From: Streptosporangiaceae bacterium NEAU-GS5
Lineage (GTDB): Bacteria; Actinomycetota; Actinomycetes; Streptosporangiales; Streptosporangiaceae
DNA: 64,000 bases
Assembly: GCA_017592665.1 (NCBI GenBank)
Contig: JAGFNW010000041.1
Coordinates: forward strand, 1 to 64,000
Reading direction: 5' to 3'
Numbering within the stretch: the first letter of the stretch is position 1; every line of letters starts with the position of its first letter. Of the stretch, positions 58,037 to 64,000 are shown in pieces. The translations under genes and the position numbers were made by a program. The notes beneath the pieces are model-generated. The model saw only the letters and a list, made by a program, of their open reading frames with translations. It searched no databases and had not been told where the DNA came from.

Positions 58037-61000
58037 CTGGTCGCCGGGCTCGGTGATCGCCGGCGACTTCGTCGTCGAGCGCGATCTGGGCAGCGGCGGC
58101 TTCGGCCACGTCGTCCTCGTCCGCAATCGGCGCTCGGGCGAGTCGTACGCCGCCAAGCGCATCGCGGCCGCCGACCCCGTCGAGCAGGGAGGGCTGCTCA
58201 CGGAGGCGCAGCGGTGGATGAGCCTGCCCGCGCATCCGCACATCGCCACCTGCCACTTCGTCCGGACGATCGAGGACGCGACCGCGATCTTCAGCGAGTA
58301 CGCTCCGGGCGGCTCGCTGGCCGACCGCATCGCCTCCGGCGCCCTCTACGAAGGAGGCGAGCGGGCCGTGCTGACGGTCGCGCTGCAGATCGCGTGGGGG
58401 CTCGACGCCGCGCACAGCCTCGGCATGCTCCATCTCGACACGAAACCGGCCAATGTCCTGTTCGACGAGGCCGGTGTGGCGAAGATGACCGACTTCGGCC
58501 TGGCGGCCCGGCGGGCGTTGTCGGCGCAGACGTTGCTGCAGGAGGAGGCCCTGCTCGACTACCTGACGGACATCGACATCGACCCGGACAGGCGCGAACG
58601 CCTCAAGGACGCCTTCCGGGCGCAGCTCGCGATGCCGGGCGAGAACGAGTCCATCGCCGCCGTGCCCGGTGGCCTCACCCACGCCTACGCCTCCCCCGAG
58701 CAGGCCGAGGGCCGCACCGTCGGACGGGGCGCGGACACGTGGAGCTGGGGCGTCACGGTGCTGGAGATGTTCGCGGGCAGGCGCACCTGGCCGTCGGGCA
58801 CGGTCGCGGGCGCGGTCCTGGAGGCGGCGCTCCGCGGCGACATCGATCTCCGGCTGCCGATTCCACCGCGAACGGCGGAGATCCTGCGCGCCTGCTTCGC
58901 GCTCGACCCGGCCGCCCGCCCGCGCTCGCTCCATGCGGTCGCGGAGGATCTGCGGCCCGACGTCCCGGGCCTGTCGCCCCCTCCACGAGCGTCGATGCCG
59001 GCCGTCACGGCCCTGGCCACGCGCCAATCCGGCGAGGGCACGACGTGGGAGGATCCGCGCGCCTATCTCGGCTACGCGTACGCGACCTCGGGCCGAGACC
59101 CGGTCGAGGCGGTGGAGCGCCGGCCCGATCCGGTCGGCGGGCGGATGGCCCGGGCGCTGGAAGATCTGCGGGCCTTCGACGACGCCCGCCGGCTGCTCGA
59201 ATCGGCGCCACCCACCGACGAGAGCCGCTACGGCCTGGCCAGGGTGATCACCAATCAGGCGCAGATCAGGCGCACGCTGCGCGACCTGGCCGGAGCGTGC
59301 GGCGACTTCGAGGCCGCCGTGCGCGCGCTGGATGGAGCGGCCTCGGCGGAGTGCCGCGAGTTCCGGGCGTTGGTGATGCTTCCGTACGGGATCGTGCTCC
59401 GCGCGGCCGATCGGACACCCGAGGCGCTGGCGGCGAGCGACGCCGCGATCGACGGCTCATGGGACATCGAGGATCCGGTCTCGGCGGCACAGCTCCGCGG
59501 GTCGGCCCAGCTGGCCAAGGCCAACACGCTCATCAAAATCGGCGAGTCCGCCGAAGAGGCGTCGCAGTTGCTCCGCACGGCCGCCGCGGCCCTGCGCGAC
59601 AGCGGAAATCTCGAGGGCGCGGCCAAGGCCATGGGCACGCGGGCGGCGCTCCTGACGCGACTTCAGCGCCCCGACGAGGCCGGCGCGCTCTGGGCCGAGC
59701 TGGACGCCATGCTCGGGGATTCGGCCGAACAATCGAGCCTGCGCGCGATGTTGTCCCTCAGCCGCGCCAAGCTCGCCCAGGCCTTCCCCGATCGGCTCAC
59801 CCACGCCGCCGCGGCCGTCGACCTCTACACCCCGCTCGTCGAACGCGACGGCCACTACGACCTCGCGGGCGAACTGGGTGAGGCCTATCTATATCTGGGC
59901 TACGCCCATGAGCATCTGGCCCATCCGCGGGAGTCCCTGGCGGCGTACTGCAACGGCCGGATCCTGCTGGAGCAGGCCGTCCTGCGGGAAGGCCGCAGCG
60001 ACCTCGCCAACACGCTGAGCGAATGCGCGGAGTTCGAGTCCACGCTGACGCTCGAGCTCGAAGGGCCTGAGCAGGCGCTCGACCTCCAGCGCCGGTCGAT
60101 CGCGACCTGGCGGCGCCTCACCGGCCTCGACGGTGCGGACGCCTGGGGCAGCCAGCTGGCCCGCGCGCTCACCGGCCTCGCCGGCAGCCTCCGCGAAATC
60201 GGCGATCCGGCCGCCCTCGAGCTGCTCGACGAAGCCGCGCGGGCGATCGAAGCGATGCGCGAGCCCCGGCCGCACGCCACGCGCCGGATCATGGCGTCGA
60301 TCCATCGCGAGCGCGGCGTCAGCCATCGCAAGGCCGGCGACCTGGCCGCCGCCCATCAGGAATGCGCGGCGGCCGTCACCCTCCTCGCGGATTCGGAGGA
60401 TCCCGCCGAGATATCCATGCGGGTGCTGGCCCTCGAAACCCTCAGCGCGGTCCTCGCCGAGAGCGGGCACGTCAACGACGGCCTCGCCATGCTGGAGTGG
60501 TCGGTCGCCGACGTCGAGGCGCTCGTCGCGGCGGGTCTTCAGCCGCAGGCCTCGCTGCCGGAGAGCCGTCAACGGCTGGCCGGAGCGCGGTTCGACGCCG
60601 GGCTGCTCGACGAGGCGTGGACGGCGCTCTCCGCCGCCTACTCCGGTTTCGAGGAGCTCGTACGCGCCGGGCGCGACGACCTCCGGACCGAGGCCGCCCG
60701 GACGGCGTCGCTCGCCGGGGAGATCATGCTCAGGCTGGGCCGTCCCGAGCAGGCGGTCAGTGCCTTCCAGGACGCGCGCGGCCATTGGGAGGCGCTGGCC
60801 CCCGGCGACCTGCGGGTCCGCCGCATGATGTCGTCTCCGGACACCGTGCGGCGGGCGCAGGAGCGTGCCGGGGCCATGCCGGGTGCGGCCGCCCCCGCCG
60901 GCCCTGAGGCGATCGTGGAGATCATCGGCCGGCGGATCGCCGAGATCCAGGAAATGCTCGCCGTACGCGCCGGCGACGTGCCCGCCTTCCTCGCCACCAT

Positions 61001-61433
61001 CCGCGAAAGGAAGACGCATGCCGGGCAGCTCACCAGGTCGGGATTGCCGAGGGACGCCTCCAGGATCATGGAGGAGCTGGCCGGATCCTTGCTGTGGCTG
61101 AGCCGCACCCATCCGGGCGAGCACGTTTCCGCGCTCCTTGGCGAGATCGGCATCGGCCTCGGGCTGACCTCGATGCACAGCCGCCGCGACGCCGCGGCGA
61201 TCCGCGGATTCACGCTGGCTGTCGAGCAATATGAGGCCCTCGTCACGGAAAGCGGCCTGGAGGCCTATCGCGACGACTGGTTCCGCGCCCTCTACGGCCT
61301 GGCCGCCTGCCTGGCCTTCCTCGGCGATCAGGCGGGCGTGGCGCGGGTCGCCGACGAGCTCGACCGGCTGGCGCCCCATCGCGCGGCCGAATGGCGTGCC
61401 AAGATCCAGGAGATGCTCGACGCGCTCAGGTAG
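58029..61433 (+). CDS. Serine/threonine protein kinase with long TPR-like C-terminal region
   Basis: 1134 aa. Kinase domain: GSGGFGHVVLV, K43, catalytic loop LHLDTKPAN (135-142) with Leu in place of Arg of HRD, DFG 155-157, and YASPEQ at 220-225. Between DFG and SPE there is an insert of about 60 residues instead of the usual 20-30. From about 340 on the protein is helical with TPR-type motifs (TNQAQIRRTLRDLAGACGDF, GELGEAYLYLGYAHEHLAHP). The non-RD loop suggests control without activation-loop phosphorylation. No membrane helix. Likely a cytosolic signalling or scaffold kinase acting with the adjacent kinase. Confidence 0.9.
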   Translation: MPDWSPGSVIAGDFVVERDLGSGGFGHVVLVRNRRSGESYAAKRIAAADPVEQGGLLTEAQRWMSLPAHPHIATCHFVRTIEDATAIFSEYAPGGSLADRIASGALYEGGERAVLTVALQIAWGLDAAHSLGMLHLDTKPANVLFDEAGVAKMTDFGLAARRALSAQTLLQEEALLDYLTDIDIDPDRRERLKDAFRAQLAMPGENESIAAVPGGLTHAYASPEQAEGRTVGRGADTWSWGVTVLEMFAGRRTWPSGTVAGAVLEAALRGDIDLRLPIPPRTAEILRACFALDPAARPRSLHAVAEDLRPDVPGLSPPPRASMPAVTALATRQSGEGTTWEDPRAYLGYAYATSGRDPVEAVERRPDPVGGRMARALEDLRAFDDARRLLESAPPTDESRYGLARVITNQAQIRRTLRDLAGACGDFEAAVRALDGAASAECREFRALVMLPYGIVLRAADRTPEALAASDAAIDGSWDIEDPVSAAQLRGSAQLAKANTLIKIGESAEEASQLLRTAAAALRDSGNLEGAAKAMGTRAALLTRLQRPDEAGALWAELDAMLGDSAEQSSLRAMLSLSRAKLAQAFPDRLTHAAAAVDLYTPLVERDGHYDLAGELGEAYLYLGYAHEHLAHPRESLAAYCNGRILLEQAVLREGRSDLANTLSECAEFESTLTLELEGPEQALDLQRRSIATWRRLTGLDGADAWGSQLARALTGLAGSLREIGDPAALELLDEAARAIEAMREPRPHATRRIMASIHRERGVSHRKAGDLAAAHQECAAAVTLLADSEDPAEISMRVLALETLSAVLAESGHVNDGLAMLEWSVADVEALVAAGLQPQASLPESRQRLAGARFDAGLLDEAWTALSAAYSGFEELVRAGRDDLRTEAARTASLAGEIMLRLGRPEQAVSAFQDARGHWEALAPGDLRVRRMMSSPDTVRRAQERAGAMPGAAAPAGPEAIVEIIGRRIAEIQEMLAVRAGDVPAFLATIRERKTHAGQLTRSGLPRDASRIMEELAGSLLWLSRTHPGEHVSALLGEIGIGLGLTSMHSRRDAAAIRGFTLAVEQYEALVTESGLEAYRDDWFRALYGLAACLAFLGDQAGVARVADELDRLAPHRAAEWRAKIQEMLDALR

Positions 61434-61442
61434 GCGGGCGGG

Positions 61443-61850
61443 TCAATGGGCCCGGCCGGGGATCGGCTCGGCCAGCGCGGCCCGCGAGGAAGGCGCTTGG
61501 AAGGGGTCGGCGAAGTATTGGGTCTCGTGCGTCACGAGGCCATCGCCGAACTCCATGACGCTCACCGAATAGGTGGGCACACCGTCATAGGTGATCACGC
61601 ACTCGCTCACCCAGAGGTCGCCGCCGCCCAGGATCCGGAGGACGGTGAAGTGGCGTTCGGCCGGGTGACCGCCGCGCTGCGCCTGGATGCTCGACCGGCT
61701 CCGAAATCGCTCCCCCGACTGGGGGTAGTCGAGGATCGCGTCCGCAGCATAGATCGCGTGCTCGGTGTCGATGTCTCCGCGCTCGGATGCCTCCCAGTGC
61801 TCCACCAGCCTGGCCCTGGTCTTGGCGTCACGATCCGTTGTCCCGGTCAC
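61443..61850 (-). CDS. SnoaL-like/NTF2-fold protein
   Basis: 135 aa from GTG 61850, supported by GAGGA 8 bases upstream; the longer frame adds shadow sequence. Pattern LVEHWEASERGDIDTEHAIY with YPQSGERFRSRSSIQAQRGG and the beta-rich end VMEFGDGLVTHETQYFADPF is typical of SnoaL-like polyketide cyclase/isomerase folds. Function is unclear; many members are stress-related or bind small ligands. It is convergent with the big kinase gene and divergent from the PadR gene. Confidence 0.8.
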   Translation of the reverse strand: MTGTTDRDAKTRARLVEHWEASERGDIDTEHAIYAADAILDYPQSGERFRSRSSIQAQRGGHPAERHFTVLRILGGGDLWVSECVITYDGVPTYSVSVMEFGDGLVTHETQYFADPFQAPSSRAALAEPIPGRAH

Positions 61851-61934
61851 CCACTGTTCCTCCCCGTGACCTGAGGAACTCACGCTCCTTCCGACACCCC
61901 TAGGGGAGATCCCTGACGCCAACTATTCCTCGAG

Positions 61935-61954
61935 TGTATACGCTCGATGTATAC
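61935..61954 (+). promoter_or_regulatory. Probable PadR operator
   Basis: TGTATAC occurs at 61935-61941 and 61948-61954, 13 bases apart, each containing the palindrome GTATAC. It lies about 20 bases before the padR-type start codon. Twin dyads of this type are usual PadR binding sites, so autoregulation of the transporter operon is likely. Confidence 0.6.
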
Positions 61955-61973
61955 GCAGGCTGAAGGAGAGATC

Positions 61974-62501
61974 ATGGCGAACGTGCCGACCGCGCTGCTG
62001 GGCCTGCTCGAGCCCCAGCCGAGCCACGGCTATGAGCTGAAACGCGAATACGACACGCTGTTCGGTCAGGACCGGCCGTTGCCGTTCGGGCAGGTGTATT
62101 CGACGCTCGGGCGTCTGGAGCGCGACGGGCAGGTCGTGGTGGAGGGCGCGGAGCCCGGCGCAGGCCCGGAGCGCAAGCGCTATGCCATCACCGACGCAGG
62201 GGTGCGACGGCTGGAGGAGTGGCTGCGCGAGCCGGAGCCGCCCCACCCGCACCTGCAGACCGTGCTGTTCGTCAAGGTGATGCTGGCCTTGCTCTCCGGG
62301 CGGTCCGCCGCCGCGTTCCTCGACGTCCAGCGGGCCGCCCACCTCCAGCGGATGCGCGAGCTCACCGCGATCCGCAAGGCCGGGCCGCTGTCCCGGATCG
62401 TGCTGGCCGACTACGAGCTGTTCCACCTGGAGGCCGATCTGCGCTGGATCGACCTGACCGCCGCCCGGCTCGACCAACTGGCAGAGGAGTACGGCCGATG
62501 A
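61974..62501 (+). CDS. PadR-family transcriptional regulator
   Basis: 175 aa from ATG 61974, preferred over 61947 because AAGGAG lies 6 bases upstream. The winged helix includes ALLGLLEPQPSHGYELKREY, PFGQVYSTLGRLERDGQVVV and RKRYAITDAGVRRLEEWL. The C-terminal helices form the long dimer bundle of the class-1 PadR type with effector pocket. It overlaps the ATPase gene (ATGA) and probably represses the operon via the twin GTATAC site. Confidence 0.93.
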   Translation: MANVPTALLGLLEPQPSHGYELKREYDTLFGQDRPLPFGQVYSTLGRLERDGQVVVEGAEPGAGPERKRYAITDAGVRRLEEWLREPEPPHPHLQTVLFVKVMLALLSGRSAAAFLDVQRAAHLQRMRELTAIRKAGPLSRIVLADYELFHLEADLRWIDLTAARLDQLAEEYGR

Positions 62502-63178
62502 GCACCCCGATTCTGCGCGCGGCCAAAGTGACCAGGTCCTTCGGCCCGACCCCGGCGCTGCGCGGCGCCGACCTTCGAGTGGACGCCGGCGAGGTGCTCG
62601 CGGTCATGGGTCCGAGCGGATCCGGCAAGTCGACCCTGCTGCACTGCCTGGCCGGGATCCTGCGACCGGACTCGGGCGAGGTCTGGTTCGCCGATCAACG
62701 GCTCGACCGCCTCTCGGAACGGGACCGCACCCGCCTGCGGCGGCGTGAGTTCGGCTTCGTCTTCCAGTTCGGCCAGCTCGTGCCGGAGCTGCCCGCGGCC
62801 GCCAATGTGGCGTTGCCGCTGCTGCTCGCCGGTGAACGCCGCCGGGACGCGTACCGGTCGGCGGCAGGCCTGCTGGATCGCCTCGGCTTGGCCGGGCTGG
62901 CCGCCCGCCGCCCCGGCGAGCTGTCCGGCGGACAGGCGCAGCGCGTCGCGGTGGCCCGTGCGCTGGTGGCCCGGCCCCGGGTGATCTTCGCCGACGAGCC
63001 CACCGGGTCGCTCGACTCACTGTCGGGCGAGGCGGTGCTGGATCTGCTGGTGGACGCGGCCCGGGAGCAGGGCACGACGGTGGTCGTCGTCACCCATGAG
63101 GCTCGCGTCGCCGCGTACGCCGACCGGGAGGTCGTGGTCCGCGACGGCGTCGTGACCAGCCTGGCGGCCACGTCATGA
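62498..63178 (+). CDS. MacB/LolD-type ABC transporter ATP-binding protein
   Basis: 226 aa. Walker A GPSGSGKSTLLHC, Q-loop-region FGFVFQFGQL, signature LSGGQAQRVAVARAL, Walker B VIFADEPTGSLD, and H-loop VVTHEARVAAYAD fit the MacB/LolD/FtsE group that works with FtsX-like permeases. The start overlaps the PadR stop; its own stop overlaps the permease start (ATGA). The pair probably exports a peptide, lipid or antibiotic. Confidence 0.95.
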   Translation: MSTPILRAAKVTRSFGPTPALRGADLRVDAGEVLAVMGPSGSGKSTLLHCLAGILRPDSGEVWFADQRLDRLSERDRTRLRRREFGFVFQFGQLVPELPAAANVALPLLLAGERRRDAYRSAAGLLDRLGLAGLAARRPGELSGGQAQRVAVARALVARPRVIFADEPTGSLDSLSGEAVLDLLVDAAREQGTTVVVVTHEARVAAYADREVVVRDGVVTSLAATS

Positions 63179-64000
63179 GCCCGGGCACTGGGCGTGCCAC
63201 GCGCTCGGCCGTCATCGCTTTGGTCAGGCAGACCGTGCTGGCCGTACGCTTCGCTCTTGGAGGTGGACGCGAGCAGGCGGCCCGCACCGTCGTGACGGCC
63301 GTGGGCTCCGGTCTCGGCGTCTGCCTGCTGCTGCTCGCCGCCTCGGTGTTCACCGCGATTTCGGCCCACGAGACGCGGGACGCGTGGATGGCGACCTCGG
63401 GCACGCCCGGCGCCGGCGCGAGCCTGTTATGGCGCGCCCGGAGCGACGGATACGCCGGGCGGGAGATCGAGCGGGTCGACGTGGCGCCGCTCGGCGCGCG
63501 CCCCGCGCTGCCGCCGGGCCTGACCAGCCTGCCGGGCCCCGGCGAACTGGCGGTCTCCCCGGCGTTGCGACGGCTGCTGGAGACCACCCCGCAGGAGCGA
63601 CTGGGCAGGCGCTATCCCGGGCGGATCGTGGCGACGGTGGGCGACGCGGCGCTGCGGTCGCCTGACTCGCTCGTGGTGTTCGTCGGCCATGATCCGGCGC
63701 GGCTGGCCGCGGAGCCCGACGTCGTACGCGTGGCGAAGATTGGGACCACGCCCCAAAGCGTGTCGTTGACGCAGCTCGGGCGGGTGGCCGCCGGGCTGGG
63801 GGCGGCGGCGCTGCTGGTGCCGATCCTGGTGCTGATCGGCTCGGCCACCCGGCTGGCCGCGGCCCGGCGGGAGCAGCGGCTGGCCGCCATGCGCCTGGCG
63901 GGCGCCACTCCGGGACAGGTGCGCGGCGTGGCCGTGGCCGAGGGCCTGCTCGGCGCGCTCCTCGGCATGGTCCTCGGGTTCGCCGGGTTCGCTCTGGTCA
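63175..64000 (+). CDS. FtsX-like ABC permease, cut by the window edge
   Basis: 275 codons visible, no stop before the edge. An N-terminal helix (TVVTAVGSGLGVCLLLLAAS) is followed by a large extracellular domain (about 60-195, with WRARSDGYAGREIERVDVAP) and then a helix LGRVAAGLGAAALLVPILVL. The FtsX-type segment ARREQRLAAMRLAGATPGQV comes next, and a further helix (GLLGALLGMVLGFAGFALV) begins. MacB-like permeases have four or more helices, so at least half of the gene lies to the right. It is the channel partner of the ATPase at 62498. Confidence 0.9.
   Translation, partial: MSPGTGRATRSAVIALVRQTVLAVRFALGGGREQAARTVVTAVGSGLGVCLLLLAASVFTAISAHETRDAWMATSGTPGAGASLLWRARSDGYAGREIERVDVAPLGARPALPPGLTSLPGPGELAVSPALRRLLETTPQERLGRRYPGRIVATVGDAALRSPDSLVVFVGHDPARLAAEPDVVRVAKIGTTPQSVSLTQLGRVAAGLGAAALLVPILVLIGSATRLAAARREQRLAAMRLAGATPGQVRGVAVAEGLLGALLGMVLGFAGFALV

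Overview
The window is high-GC DNA from a filamentous-type actinomycete. Frequent GTG and TTG starts, ATGA/GTGA gene overlaps, WhiB7, a conservon-type sensor kinase, DUF2637 and UPF0182 genes, and an actinobacterial initiator tRNA all point that way. Streptosporangiales is the best guess from gene style, but nothing here proves the order. The left edge looks like the leader of an rRNA operon whose 16S gene would lie outside the window.

Layout. 0.6-6.6 kb: two paralogous peptide-type substrate-binding lipoproteins enclose a conservon-like kinase (CvnA type) and a DUF742 protein (CvnC type). 6.7-10.8 kb: YbdK-like ligase, FOXRED2-like flavoprotein, AhpD-like protein and a small secreted protein. 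11.5-14.3 kb: a translationally coupled van-like trio (membrane-anchored D,D-peptidase, alanine/serine racemase, D-Ala-D-X ligase with Phe at the specificity position). 14.8-30.7 kb: a core block with tRNA-fMet, a degenerate repeat array, UPF0182, a PDZ/Lon-like protease, MoaE, an epimerase-like protein, a zinc metalloprotease, NUDIX, an EEP-domain protein, a YgjP-like metallopeptidase, a ThiF/cyclodehydratase-like protein, an ABC1 kinase, and whiB7 with a leader ORF and attenuator.

30.74-38.20 kb reads as a decayed actinomycete integrative element. It is bounded by a 16-17 bp direct repeat and, about 100 bp inside each end, by a repeat built on TGGCTCCCC. It holds a DUF2637 protein, a large secreted propeller/FG-GAP protein, IS256 and Tn3 transposase scraps and the C-terminal end of a tyrosine integrase.

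38.2-44.4 kb: a same-strand group of three alpha/beta hydrolases (one with Ala in place of the nucleophilic Ser), an SDR and a large LuxR-type (LAL) regulator. 44.5-47.1 kb: a DrrAB-type exporter with its MerR regulator and a matching operator. 47.0-48.6 kb: a DUF692 (multinuclear iron oxygenase-type) enzyme with an extra C-terminal domain, coupled to a 71-residue peptide carrying a CRGC motif. This is a candidate RiPP-like two-gene system and, with the van-like trio, the most interesting part of the window. 48.8-57.2 kb: flavin monooxygenase, ABC-F, a helical-repeat protein, an XRE/Sel1 regulator, two small proteins and a MOSC-FNR-ferredoxin fusion. 57.2-61.4 kb: two overlapping Ser/Thr kinase genes, the second with a long TPR-like tail. 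61.4-64.0 kb: a SnoaL-like protein and a PadR-controlled MacB-type ABC exporter whose permease runs off the right edge.
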